Assembly: GCF_964355755.1 (NCBI RefSeq)
Contig: NC_092678.1
Coordinates: 2,877,922 to 2,941,921, forward strand
Source of the DNA: Antedon mediterranea
Taxonomy: Eukaryota > Echinodermata > Crinoidea > Comatulida > Antedonidae
Direction of reading: 5' to 3'
DNA: 64,000 nt
A program made the translations under genes and the position numbers. The notes under the pieces were generated by a model. The model was given only the letters and a program-made list of their open reading frames with translations, was not told where the DNA came from and ran no database searches. Of this stretch, positions 1-11,895 are shown one piece after another. The first letter of the stretch is position 1, and every line of letters starts with the position of its first letter.

Positions 1-140
1 ATATGCCGCACAATTAAAATAGTTGCATATATTAGCGAAGGATCCAATGAAATCGTTTATAACAATTCAGTTTTTGAATGGCTGCGTGACGTGCACCTGT
101 ACGTCTTCACCGGTTTAGCGGAACGGGTTTTGCAGTGTGG
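1..140 (+). CDS. Possible 3' end of a coding exon, truncated by window start
   Basis: Frame 1 is open from base 1 to base 140, where the sequence meets a consensus splice donor (GTAAGT at 141-146). The encoded stretch of about 46 residues has ordinary amino acid composition and includes EWLRDVHLYVFTGLAERV. Base composition is less AT-rich than the DNA that follows. I do not recognise the family. The exon start lies outside the window, and no partner exon was identified downstream. The region after it is repeat-filled and may be its intron. Confidence 0.4.
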
Positions 141-1369
141 GTAAGTAACAGAACATTATTTTGTACATTTTAATAAATTATATTAATCTAAATAATCCAC
201 TTTTTAATGTTAATAGTCTATATTCACTCCCTGAATCGAATTAAGAATAATATATTGAAGCCTCTAACCACCTCTATTACTAATAGTCTACAATACCAGT
301 AGCTAGGCAATTGCTTGTTTTGGAATTCACTCTGTTTGGTCTCCCGTCGTCGTCGGCGGTTATCGTTGACATGTAAGAACCTAAGCCAACAAGGACACGT
401 TTCCCAATACAATTCCAGTTATTATAAAAGTTGTATATCGAATGAAATTGTGGAAAATGTAGACGGCATTTTGACCACCATTTAATCCAAGAGGCGAATA
501 ATTATTAATTTCCGGTCATCGTACCAAAATAGAGAGAATTACTCTACTACATTACCAAACTAGTTTGACAAAAAAAAATGTGTGATGTGCCCAAATATGG
601 TAGTGATATTCCTAAGTTTTGTAGTGATCATCTTGAGGTCCATGAGCACATCACATATTTTGTCACATAAAGGTTGATATTGTAGGCAGAGCGTTACTAA
701 ATTACATGTAGGCCTATTTAAACATTATTTAGATTTTAAGTAAATCCACTTTCCCACTAATTCTTAAGCCACAGTGACATATGTATGGTACATTAACAAT
801 AAATATTCTTTTTAGGGGTAATCAATGTATTTTTGTCTTTCCAGAGATTGAAGATAATTTTTTTTCTTTAGCAAATTTAGATTTTGTAACTTTTAAAAAC
901 TGAACATCTAAACGCAGCGTGACTTGAATGGCTTCCGTACCCTTTTAGAGTTTCCAATCATTTAGTTCACATTACCATAACCTACAAAGTAATAGCCGGC
1001 CTAACTTTCATCAATCATGACGTCATCTAATAATATTGGTTTGTTTTTCAGGTTCAGAAGAGGTGCACCGCGCGCGTTCATTCTTTTTATTCACATTTTT
1101 ACATAATATAATAATTATTAACTAACTCAGATGGGTACGGAAGCCATCAATATAAATAAATGATAATTTTTTAGCGTAAATTAAAAAAAATATTAACCTC
1201 CTACATTGAATGATTATATTATTCTTGTTTGTGAATGATTATCAACGTAGTCTACGTCATCGTAGGTCATCGTAGTTTACGTCATCGTAATACTGTACAG
1301 CATAAACGATACAGAGACTAAAACACGATAATGTCGAGGTAAGGTATTTATGTTTTATCGATTTTACGT
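141..1369. other. AT-rich non-coding stretch with an old inverted-repeat element copy
   Basis: I see no coding sequence. About 555-695 is a diverged copy of the small inverted-repeat element found at 57,154-57,315; both share the GATGTGCCCAAATATG core and a GTCACATAAAG end. An outlying copy of the acceptor-like motif of the next array sits near 812-860. A short ATGTCGAG followed by GTAAGG near 1,331 could be a tiny first exon, but nothing else supports it. Confidence 0.4.
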
Positions 1370-4320
1370 GATTTTCTTTTAATACCTTTCGATAAATAAC
1401 TATTATAAAAACGCATTTATAAAGTTAGTATTGCGTTACCTTACTTGCAGGTCTATTTATTAGTCGCTTGCAACGCGACTCTACGGCTCACTATGTCGGT
1501 CGGTCGGTAAACACTAACCTGAGCACGCGACTGCAACCATGTATTGCCTTGTATTAATAACTGATAACCGTTTAAAATAAACATAACTGGGTCATACAAA
1601 TATTTTTTTCATTTAATGATGAAATTCTACGTAGGCCTAAATCCATTTGATGATAGTGCAAATAAAATAAAATTCTATTTCTTAATTTCCAACCCAAACC
1701 AGTTATCATAATGTGTAACTAATAATTTTATTCTTTTCAGGTTAATCAAATATATTTTTATTTTTTCAGATAATGGAGTTTTTCTGGTAACCGTTTAAAA
1801 GAAACATAACTGGACCCACTTAACAATTTTTGTTTCAGGTTAATCAAATGTATTTTTATCTTTTCAGAGATTGGAGTTATTATATTTTAAAATGTCCAAC
1901 CTAAACCAGTTATTATAATGTGCAACTAATAATATTTATTCTTTTTCAGGTTAATCAAATGTATTTTTATCTTTGCAGAGATTGGAGTATTTCTATTTTT
2001 CTTTTGGAGATTTTCTTTTCATACCTTTAAATAAATAACTTATAAACACGCAATTATAAATTCTCATATACCTTACTTGTAGGTCTATTTATTTTAATAC
2101 CATTTAAAGACAAAACACAACTGTCATGGACCCATTTCGATTGTACCATAAAAATATTATTTCCATTTACGTATAAATTAATTATTTCCAACCCCAACCA
2201 GTTCCCATAAATGTGCAACTAACAATATTTATTCTTTTTCATGTTAACCAAATGTATTTGGATCTTTTCAGAGATTGGAGTTTTGCTTTTAGAGATTTTC
2301 TTTTGTTATCTTCCAATAAATAAAACGCTATTATAAATTTACAATTTTCATTGTAGTATCTGTTACCTTACTTGTAGGCCTCTTTATTTTAATAATCGGT
2401 AACCGTTTAAAAGAAACATAACTGGGCCCATTTTTTGTATTATTTCTATTTACTTATATTCCTAATTCTATTTCATAATTTCCAAACCAAACCAGTTATC
2501 ATAATGTGCAACTAACAATATTTTTTTCAGGTTAATCAAATTTATTTTTATCTTTTCAGAGATTGGAGTTTTTCTATTTTTCTTTTGGAGATTTTTTTTT
2601 TAAACCTTTAAATAAATAACTTAGTATTGGTTACCTTACTTGTAGGCCTATTTATTTAATAACTGGTAACCGTTTATAAGAAACACCCATTTTGTTTGTA
2701 CCATAAATATTATTTCCATTTACGTAGGCCTACATCCATTTGATGATGGTGTAATTAAATACAATTAATTCTATTTCAAAATTTCCAACCCAAACCAGTT
2801 AATATCATAATGTGCGACTAACAATATTTATTCTTTTTCAGGTTAATCAAATGTATTTTTATCTTTTCAGAGATTGGAATTTTTCTTTTGGAAATATTCT
2901 TTTTATACATTTAAATAAATAACTTATAAACACGCAATTATAAATTCTCATATACCTTACTTGTAGGTCTATTTATTTTAATAAACGGTAACCACATAAA
3001 AGAAACATAACTGGACCCATTTTGATTGTAACATAAAAATATTATTTCCATTTACGTAAAAATTAATTCTATGTCGTAATTTCCAACCCCAACCAGTTCC
3101 CATAAATGTGCAACTAACAACATTTATTCTTTTTCAGGTTAATCAGATGTATTTTTATCTTTTCAGAGATTGGAGTTTTGCTTTTGGAGATTTTATTTTT
3201 TTACCTTTAAATAAATAACTTATAAAAATGCAATTATAAATTTTCATGTATTGGTTACCTTACTTGTAGGCCTATTTATTTTAATCTGGTAACCGTTTAA
3301 AAGAAATATAACTGGACCCAACTAACAACATATTTTTTTTCAGGTTAATCAAATGTATTTTTATCTTTTCAGAGATTAGAGTTTTTCTATTTTTGTTTTG
3401 GAGATTTTCTTTTTATAGTTGTCAATAAATAACTTAGTATTGGTTACTTGTAGGCCTATTTATTTTAATAAATGGTAACTGTTTAAAAGAAACATAACTG
3501 GACCCATTTTGATTGTACATTGTAAATAGTATTTCCATTTACGTAGTATTTAATTAATTATATTTCTCAATTTCCAACCCAAACCAGTTATCATAATGTG
3601 CAACTAATAATGTTATTTTTTTCAGGTTAATCAAATGTATTTGTATTTTTTCAGAGATTGGAGTTTTTCTATTTTTCTTTTGGAGATTTTCTTTTTTTAT
3701 CTTTCAATAAGTAACTTATAAACACGCAATTATGAATTCTCATATAGTATTGGTTACCTTGCTTGTAGGTCTGTTTATTTTAATAATCGGTAACGGTTTA
3801 AAAGAAACATAAGTGGACCCATTTTGATTGGAGGTACACACAGTGGCTTAGGCTGCTTTTGTGCTTTCCTGGCAGCTAGTGACTATGATTTTATATTTTC
3901 TTTTGCGTTGTTTTTGTTTAATTTGTTGATTTGTATTATATTTTGTAAAATGTATCTTTTGCCTGAATAAATAATAATAATAATATATTATTTCCATTTG
4001 CGTAGCCTAAATGAATTTGATGATGTTGCAAATAAAATTAATTCTATTTCATAATTAATAATAACACAGTTATCATAATGTGCAAATAACAATATTTATT
4101 CTTTTTCAGGTTATCAAATGTATTTTTATCTTTTCAGACTTTTGGAGTTTTTCTATTTTTTTCTTTTGGAGATTTTCTTTTTTTATCTTTCAATAAATAA
4201 CTTATAAAAACGTTATTATAAATTTACATTTAGTATTGGTTACCTTATTTTAATAATCGGTAACCGTTTAAAAGAATCAAATGTATTTTTATTTTTTCAG
4301 AGATTGGAGATATTTTTTTG
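1370..4320 (+). repeat. Degenerate tandem array of 200-400 bp units carrying splice-acceptor-like motifs
   Basis: About eleven copies of one unit follow each other with deletions. Each copy has, in order: TTCTTTTTCAG followed by GTTAATCAAATG, a second tract ending CTTTTCAG followed by AGATTGGAG, then CTTACTTGTAGG, a GGTAACCGTTTAAAAG block, and CCAAACCAGTTATCATAATG. Unit length varies because internal segments are lost in some copies. The AG-preceding pyrimidine tracts are the best-kept parts. There is no long reading frame. The array could be the remains of an amplified element inside an intron. Confidence 0.75.
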
Positions 4321-4842
4321 TACTAATAGAATTTAACGTTTTCACGTAAATACATTATATCATAGGTAGGTATGTCTTATTAAACATTTAATATCCTGCA
4401 AAATATGGTATCAAACTAAGACAATATAAAAAAATGAAATAATCTTGGTTTTGTTTCGATTGGTAAGTGTGCCCAAGACCAACAATTACAACTCCCTGCA
4501 TTCTAATATTATTTCGTATAGATTACAGATCAGATTACTATCTAGAGTATGCCAATACTATATACTTGTTTATAAGCCTATTTCTAACCTCAACAGTGAC
4601 GGAAGCCTCTTACTAAATTAAAAAATCTAAGCAATGTTTAAAATGTAATTTTCAGAATTTCTTTTTGTTTTTTTTCTAGACTGAGTAATGAACGTAGTGT
4701 ATGCCATCGTTGTATAAAAACTGTATCAAATACATCACGTAAATGTAAGTCCAATAATGTAGAGTCCATTTTTATAATAAACAATTTGCTTTTAATGTTT
4801 TTGTTTAGGCATATAATTGCTGTATTTTAAAATATTTTATAG
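4321..4842. other. AT-rich non-coding stretch
   Basis: Nothing gene-like is visible. A strong pyrimidine tract ending TTTCTAG lies near 4,668-4,679 but no open frame of note follows it. Confidence 0.4.
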
Positions 4843-5000
4843 ATTGGGAACGCGCGACAAGAACCGAACAACGCGCGACAAGAACCGAACAACACGCGAC
4901 AAGAACCGCACAACGCGCACGACAAGAACCAAACAACGCGCGACAAGAACCGCACAACGCACGACAAGAACCGGCAAAAGTACGAGAACCGGACAAAATA
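4843..5000. repeat. Short minisatellite with GACAAGAACCG core
   Basis: Seven to eight imperfect copies of an 18-20 bp unit (GCGCGACAAGAACCGAACA and variants). The repeat produces an Arg/Thr-rich frame on the plus strand and a Ser/Cys-rich one on the minus strand. Both are explained by the repeat, so I do not call a gene. Confidence 0.75.
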
Positions 5001-5273
5001 CGAGACAGACTATGACAAATATATTGTGTTCTAATTTAGCAATTATAATGAAACAAAAATGTGTCTTATTTTAATCGAAGTAAACACTTTGAAATGTCCA
5101 TAATTCATCAATACAACTACACTAACTTGCTTAACCATTTTACTTCATTTTTTCTAATTCACTAATTCGTTTGTACATCTTGTTGTTGTCGTTCGTTTTC
5201 ATGTAATGGTATCCCTCTTTTATTTTACATCCCTCTCTCCATATTATATATCCCCTTTCTTAGCTAGTGGATA

Positions 5274-5575
5274 AAGGTATGTATGTAAGTAGGCCAGATA
5301 TGGAAATAAGTCCTATGTATGTAAGTTTAAGTAAGTCCATGTGTGTAAGTGTAAGTAAGTCAGTCCAGCTAGGTAGACCATGTATGTAAGTAGGTCATGT
5401 ATGTAAGTTCTATGTAAGTCCAGGTATGTAAGTTGGTCATATAAGTAAGTCCAGGTATGTAAGTTGGTCATATAAGTAAGTCCAGGTATGTAAGTTGGTC
5501 ATATAAGTAAGTCCAGGTATGTAAGTAGGTCATGTATGTAAGTCCTATGTAAGTAAGTCCAGGTAAAGTAGGAGA
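5274..5575 (+). repeat. GTAAGT-rich tandem repeat
   Basis: Imperfect units built from GTATGTAAGTAGGTCAT and ATAAGTAAGTCCAG. The hexamer GTAAGT, the canonical 5' splice donor, occurs well over a dozen times in 300 bp. There is no open reading frame of interest. Confidence 0.75.
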
Positions 5576-5879
5576 TGATACCATTACATGTCTGCTCATT
5601 TTAAACTTGTGTGTTACCAGCTAATATTTTACTATCATTTCACTTTATATCTTTTTCATATTAACATCACTGTAATCTTGATAACTATTATAATACCTAT
5701 TGATCAGGAAAACAAAAAACATAAATATATTTATACTTGTTGATTGATATTATTATGAATAAACACAATACCATTATTAATACTTTATGCCTATTGCTGT
5801 TTTTATTTATTAATAAATTTAAAATTGATTCTAAAATTATTTATTATATATATATATAAATAAATCCAAAGGCAAATTA
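5576..5879. other. AT-rich non-coding stretch
   Basis: No gene is visible. A short (TA)n run lies near 5,845-5,860. Confidence 0.4.
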
Positions 5880-6045
5880 CTGAAAAAATGACAATGCTGT
5901 GGGTATCAGTGGCGGGATCTCAATGGAGATACAAAAATATAAAGCAAAAAGCTAAATCAAAACGATAAAGTAAACAGCCAGAAAAGTTAGCAGAGCTTTC
6001 GGGCAACACTAGCCCTTCATCAGTGCATATATTTATAATTGAGAT
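5880..6045 (-). mobile_element. Terminal fragment of a retroelement with a hammerhead-ribozyme-like core
   Basis: Read on the minus strand, CTGATGA (6,023-6,017) is followed by A, a GGGC...GCCC hairpin (6,015-6,001) and GAAA (6,000-5,997). This is the order of the conserved hammerhead core: CUGAUGA, stem II, GAAA. Penelope-like elements and related retroelements are known to carry such ribozymes. One extra A precedes stem II, and no convincing helix I is seen locally, so activity is doubtful. No open reading frame is attached. Confidence 0.45.
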
Positions 6046-7540
6046 TAAATTGTTTACAATGTTGACTGCAAGGTTTGCTCAGAAATTGATTTATAAATCA
6101 ACGTTGTAAAATCACAATAGTATTATCATTATTTCATATTTGTAACTTATTTAATAAATATCCAGTGTGAATGACTGGTAAAAGTTGTCCATTTGTTTAG
6201 AATCCAAATGATTTCATATTATAAATAAAGAACCAATTTTTAAAAGTGTCCTTGCTTATTATAGAATTGAACATTTATTACTAAACTGAAAAGAGCGGTA
6301 AATTAAAATATAAGAGCCCTTTTAGTATATAACACCTAATACAATGTTTCTAAGGGCTTTACAGTACACAAACAAAATGATCCATAAATATCCCAAAATA
6401 ACGACAAAAAAAAGGAAGAAAAGCAGAGCACTTTGAAGCTCGCCGAAACAAGTATTCAAATTCAAAAAGAAGGAAGGAGATGTTGCTTAACCACTAAAAA
6501 AATCTATTGATGTTCCCTCTTTAATTATTATTCCAAGACGAGCAGATGAAAAGATCTGTTGCCATAAAGGATTAAATTACAATATAAAAGAAAATAATAA
6601 TACATTCTCGTTCATAAACACTTGCTAACGTCAATAAAATAATTAATCTTTTATTGAAATCTCCATTCATTGATGTGTTTTAAATGCTTTATATAGTAAG
6701 TCTGTAAGAATTAAATTGTGGTTTTAATATTTTCTTTTATCAAAATCATTTTAAATCAATGCATACAAAGAAGACAATTACATTGAACACTTTGCAATCC
6801 AAAATATTATATTTAAATAATTTAAAGAATATTACAGACAATCATCGACATTATTCACGTATAAATTCATACACTTATTTTCATTTCGTTTATTTTCCAC
6901 TCTTCAAATGCACTTATTTGATTGATTATTTTAAAATGTAAATATCAATTAAGTTTAAAATTAATTAATATCAAGATAAAATAATGATAAATTAAAAGTT
7001 CGGAACCTTGTTTTGTCTTCACAATGAGGCATTCATTCTATTTAAAATGATTAATTGAAAGTTTATTTAGAGATTATATTTTCGACGTAGTTTAAATAAC
7101 TAATTTAACATATATTTATGTCTAAATGATGCGCGATGTTTAACTATAATTTAATATCGTTATTGTCATTATATTACTTTAGTAGTTAATACAAATTAAA
7201 ATAATCCGTCTTTCTGTAATGATATTATGATCATTCCAAATCAAACGTTACAGACAACCGCTTGTACATAATTCTATTCGTATTAAGTAAGTTTTAAAGA
7301 TCACTTTAAAATCACTTGTACGATGCTTTATTATTATGTTAAATTCAATCTATTACAAATTATTTTTTCACTATGTCGCTTAAGTGAAAATAAATATCGC
7401 TCCCCTGCTTTCTGTGTATAGGCCTAATCAATTCCGAAAAAATTAAATTCTGAATGTATATTTTATTTATACAAGTCTACTAAACAGTCAACACTATTTA
7501 TTTTATATTTAAAAATGATAAAAATATTAAATTATTCACA
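6046..7540. other. AT-rich non-coding stretch
   Basis: No coding sequence, RNA gene or clear repeat was recognised in these 1.5 kb. Short open frames (for example 6,759-6,941) have AT-driven Lys/Asn/Tyr-rich composition. Confidence 0.4.
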
Positions 7541-7544
7541 ATTT

Positions 7545-7795
7545 GAGTTTATATTTTTCCATGTTTTACCATTTACATGGCGATTTAAATCCATGTGCGT
7601 TTCGACGCCTGTCCGATTAAAATCGCGCGCTTCCATCATCACCAAGTCCATCTCGACAGGTACCAGCACAGCTCTCGAACCACGAACCACGAACTACTAC
7701 AGCAAACCTACGTACGTCTGACTCTCCGAGCCACATAACAACTTACTGTAAGTCGAAGTTAATTTGTACCCGATAAACATAAGCATCAACCGTTA
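7545..7795. repeat. Dispersed repeat shared with 12.6-13.47 kb
   Basis: The blocks TCACCAAGTCCATCTCG, CAGCACAGCTCTCGAACCAC and ACTTACTG...GTTAATTTGTAC recur in the same order at 13,335-13,460. The preceding GTTTTACCATTTACATG recurs at 12,610-12,690. The stretch is GC-richer than its surroundings. The nature of the element is unknown. Confidence 0.6.
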
Positions 7796-7805
7796 CTTTG
7801 AAACT

Positions 7806-8016
7806 TTGTTTGACGAAATTTGCCTTCCATAATACTGAATCAATACTTTATTTGACGAATTTTGCCTTCCATAATACTGAATCAATACTTTATTTGACGA
7901 ATTTTGCCTTCCATAATACTGAATCAATACCTTGTTTTGACGAATTTTGCCTTCCATAATACTGAATCAATACTTTATTTGATGAATTGTGCCTTCCATA
8001 ATACTGAATCAAAACT
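7806..8016 (+). repeat. 42-bp tandem repeat, five copies
   Basis: Five near-identical units read GACGAATTTTGCCTTCCATA, ATACTGAATCAATACTTTATTT. Copy differences are single substitutions and a 1-2 bp indel. Confidence 0.85.
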
Positions 8017-8800
8017 ATTTTAACCATCTCAAGTTTGTAAAAAAAAACAAATTTGATTAAACATTTTTTTTTTTAAAGTTTTCAGTGATATTGTAGCCTA
8101 CAAAAAATGAATCTTGCACCTTGAAGTGAAATCCAAGAAACATCATTTCTTTTATTTGTGTCCCGATACAAAATGAAAAAAAAAACAATACATATTTTGT
8201 TATTTATAAGTTACAAATAACATCGAAATCGAGTCAAAAACAAATAGGCCTAATGTTTTTACCGAATGTTAATTTTGTAATGATAAAATAAGATCTTTTG
8301 TTTGTTTTACATTTGTGTGTTTAGTTTCTATTATTGAAAGAGTTAATTGTAATTTTAGCAGTCCGATCGACCGGCCGACAATGGACACAAGGCTGGAATT
8401 GAAGCGATATCACATTAATATTACACCGGTAATGATGATCGTAATGGTATAGTATTTTCTGCAGCAGCACATGCATATTCAAGATTACCGCGGGAATAGC
8501 TCATTTAAATATCAATGCATCACTGCACACAATAACAACAAACATGGAATAATATTGGCTCTGCACGTCGTCGACAACAGAAATTTAAAGACGTTTTCTA
8601 GCGTAAAATCTCAGGATGTGAAACAATGATGTTTTAAAGGTAAGCAATAGTTTTAAACAATATAGATTTAGATGTTATTAATAAAAGCCCGGTAGTTGGC
8701 TAGGCCTAGCATTGAGTCAAACTAGCCTCAACTCCTCATAATAGGAAGCACGTGGTTGATATAGCTTAATATTGGGGTAACATAGGTATAGTCAAACAAA
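8017..8800. other. Non-coding stretch with a GC-richer island
   Basis: Bases 8,345-8,645 are less AT-rich than the flanks and end in AAAG followed by GTAAGC, a plausible splice donor near 8,641. The island could be a promoter with a non-coding first exon. A short frame starting at 8,383 is too small to support a gene. Confidence 0.25.
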
Positions 8801-9115
8801 TTAAGATAAGATAAGATAAGATAAGATAACTTTTATTGATCCTCAAAAAGGAAATTCATTGCTCGTCATAATAACAAAGAAAACACTATAAAAACAAATA
8901 TAGCATAAAACCATTCATATAAAAACATCTAAAAAATTACAATATAAAATTATCTTCTTGACTTCCTGTTGTACTGGATGATACCGGAGAGAATAAAGGA
9001 TTTAGCAAATCGATTTGTTTTCACACTGAGGAGCCTCAATCTACCACTTGGATTAAGTTGGTCTATGATCACTTTGTGGAGAGGATGAGAGGCATCAAAT
9101 TGATCTTAGTACGGA
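8801..9115 (-). mobile_element. 3' end of a non-LTR retrotransposon (LINE), minus strand
   Basis: A (GATAA)n tail at 8,803-8,829 is followed by TTTTATTGATCCTCAAAAAG. That is the usual reversed 3' terminus of a LINE with a microsatellite tail. The DNA up to about 9,110 is compatible with the element's decayed 3' coding end on the minus strand, but I could not read a clean domain. Confidence 0.5.
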
Positions 9116-9239
9116 TTTATTTGGAGATTAAACATTGTTTAATTTGACATCTTCTTTAGCAATCTGTCTTTATTTAAGAAGTTTTTTGAGTAGATGTGTG
9201 GATTTAAATTAAATGTCATCAATCAGTCAATTTTTAAAG

Positions 9240-11450
9240 TTTCATATTTCCATAATGCAAAATGGTTTTTAATTGGTACAGTTAACTTATTGGTACAGGT
9301 AAATTCGTGCATGCAACTTAATTACATTGTAGGGTAGATGGAACTGAATTGGTGTGGGTCACCTAAGCCACTTTATTTGTACTGCACAGGCAATTAACTA
9401 TTATTATTATAATTATTGTTGGTCACATTGAGGCTAGCATTGTGAATTTCATGTAGACAGGGCCCTATTATTAATTCATACACGTATTAGTACAGCTTAA
9501 TTGGTATATAGGTAGCTTAATTGGTAAACGTTGTCTTTATTAGTACAGGAGCTAACTTGGTAAAACCAACTTTATTAGTACAAGCTTTATTAGTACAGCT
9601 TGATATAGGAGCCTAATTGGTACAGGTAGCTCAATTGAGTTCAGGTAACTTTATTAGTACAGGAGTTTTGGTACAGATACCTTCGTTGGGTACAAACAAA
9701 TGTATTAGTACAGGATCTTAATTGAGTTCAGACAACTTTATTAGTACAGGAGCTTTATTGGTACAGGTACCTTCATTGGGTACACGCAACTAATTACGAT
9801 ATTATAATTAACGTTTGGTCTCAGGTACCTTCGTTGAGTACAAGCAATGTTTTTAGTACAGCTTAATGGTGGTAGTAGTACTGCAGGTTTCATCCGTAAT
9901 TCGTACACGTAGTGATCATACAGTTGAATTTGTACAGGGGCTTCATTGGTATAGGTACTCATTGGGTACACTCAACTTTATTGGTACATGAGCTTTGGTA
10001 CAGGCACCTTTATTGGGTAAAAGCAACTTTATTAGTACATGAGCTTTGGTACAGGTACCTTTGTTGGGTACAAGAAACTTTATTAGTACAGGAGCTTTAT
10101 TGGTACAGGTACCTTCATTGGGTACACGCAACTTTATTAGTACAGGAGCTTTGGTACAGGTACCTTCGTTGGGTACAACCAACTGTATTAGTACATGAGC
10201 TCTGGTACAGGTATCTCCATTGGGTACAAGCAGCTTTATTAGTACAGGATCTTAATTGAGTACAGGCAACTTTGTTAGTACAGGAACTTTGGTACAGGTA
10301 CCTTCGTTGGGTACACGCAACTTTATTAGTACAGGATCTTTGGTACAGGATCTTAATTGAGTTCAGGTAACTTTATTAGTACAGGAGCTTTGGTACAGGT
10401 ACCTTCATTGGGTACAAGCAACTTTATTAGTACAGGATCTTAATTGAGTTCAGGCAACTTTAGTACAGGAGCTTTATTGGTACACGCAACTAATTACGAT
10501 ATTATCATTAACGTTTGGTCGCAGGTACCTTCGTTGAGTACAAGCAATGTTTTTAGTACAGCTTAATTGGTGGTAGTAGTACTGCAGGTTTCATCCGTAA
10601 TTCGTACACGTCGTGATCATACAGTTGAATTTGTACAGGGGCTTCATTGGTATAGGTACTCATTGGGTACACTCAACTTTATTGGTACATGAGCTTTGGT
10701 ACAGGCACCCTTTATTGGGTACAAGCAACTTTATTAGTACAGGAGCTTTATTGGTACAAGTACCTTCGTTGGGTACACGCAACTTTATTGGTACATGAGC
10801 TTTGGTACAGGTACCTTCGTTGGGTACAAGCAACTTTATTAGTACAGGAGCTTTATTGGTACAGGTACCTTCGTTGGGTACAAGCAACTTTATTAGTACA
10901 GGAGCTTTGGTACAGGTACCTTCGTTGAGTACAACCAACTTTATTAGTACAGGAGCTTAATTGAGTTTAGGCAACTTTATTAGTACAGGAGCTTTATTGG
11001 TACAGGTACCTTCGTTGGGTACAACCAACTGTATTAGTACAGGAGCTCTGGTATAGGTATCTCCTTTGGGTACACGACGCAACTTTATTAGTACATTATC
11101 TTTGGTACAGGATCTTAATTGAGTTCAGGTAACTTTATTAGTACAGGAGCTTTGGTACAGGTACCTTCATTGGGTACAAGCAACTTTATTAGTACAGGAT
11201 CTTAATTGAGTTCAGGCAACTTTGTTAGTACAGGAGCTTTGGTACAAGTACCTTCGTTGGGTACAAGCAACTTTATTAGTACAGGAGCTTTATTGGTACA
11301 GGATCTTAATTGAGTGCAAGCAACTTTGTTAGTACAGGAGCTTTGGTACAGGTACCTTCGTTGGGTACACGCAACTTTATTAGTACAGGATCTTTGGTAC
11401 AGGATCTTAATTGAGTTCAGGTAACTTTATTATTACAGGAGCTTTGGTAC
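9240..11450. repeat. About 50-bp minisatellite with GGTACC cores
   Basis: The unit is approximately AACTTTATTAGTACAGGAGC then TTTGGTACAGGTACCTTCG then TTGGGTACAAGC. About 40 copies occur, with variants lacking parts. A block at 9,780-10,005 recurs almost unchanged at 10,487-10,710, so about 700 bp was duplicated as a higher-order unit. Open frames here are repeat products. Confidence 0.9.
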
Positions 11451-11768
11451 TTTGAATTACATACAGGACCCTATTAATAATTCGCACACGCATCCTTTTA
11501 TACAGGTTTATAGGGTACAGGCAACTTTATTAGCTTACTTAGTTGTAAGGGCAACTTAAATATTATTATTAATCATTTTTATTTTGTGACATTGTGGCTC
11601 TAGCTGTGTTTGAGAATGTAAATACGACCCTATTATTAGTAATTCGTTCACGCATTTATACAGGTTTATATGGTACAGGCAACTTTATTAGCCTACTTAG
11701 TTGTAAGGGCAACTTAAATATTATTATTAATCATTTTTATTTTGTGACATTGTGGCTCTAGCTGGGTC
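11451..11768. repeat. Two-copy direct repeat of about 155 bp
   Basis: The segment from GGACCCTATTA through TGTGGCTCTAGCTG occurs at about 11,465-11,610 and again at about 11,625-11,763. The minisatellite motif TACAGGCAACTTTATTAG lies inside each copy, so it grew out of the neighbouring array. Confidence 0.75.
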
Positions 11769-11782
11769 TTAGAATGTCCTGA

Positions 11783-11895
11783 GGGCGTGTGGCGCAGTGT
11801 GTTGGACGTTCGACTACTGATCGTCTACTGACTGGGGTAATAATGTTCAGCGCATTGAGAGCTTGCTTATATGCGCTTTATAAGAATGAACTATT
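11783..11895 (+). mobile_element. tRNA-derived SINE, internally deleted
   Basis: GTGTGGCGCAGTGTGTTGG matches a pol III A box at the head. The tail has CAGCGCATTGAGAGCTTGC and TATGCGCTTTATAAG, a typical SINE body end. The B box is not found, so an internal deletion is likely. Confidence 0.5.

Noticed and set aside
4805-5074. Arg/Thr-rich small protein
   Set aside because: It is a reading of a short minisatellite, with no conserved features outside the repeat.
7806-8016. CRISPR-like repeat array (also other direct repeats)
   Set aside because: Units are contiguous without unique spacers, and the DNA is clearly from an animal nuclear genome.
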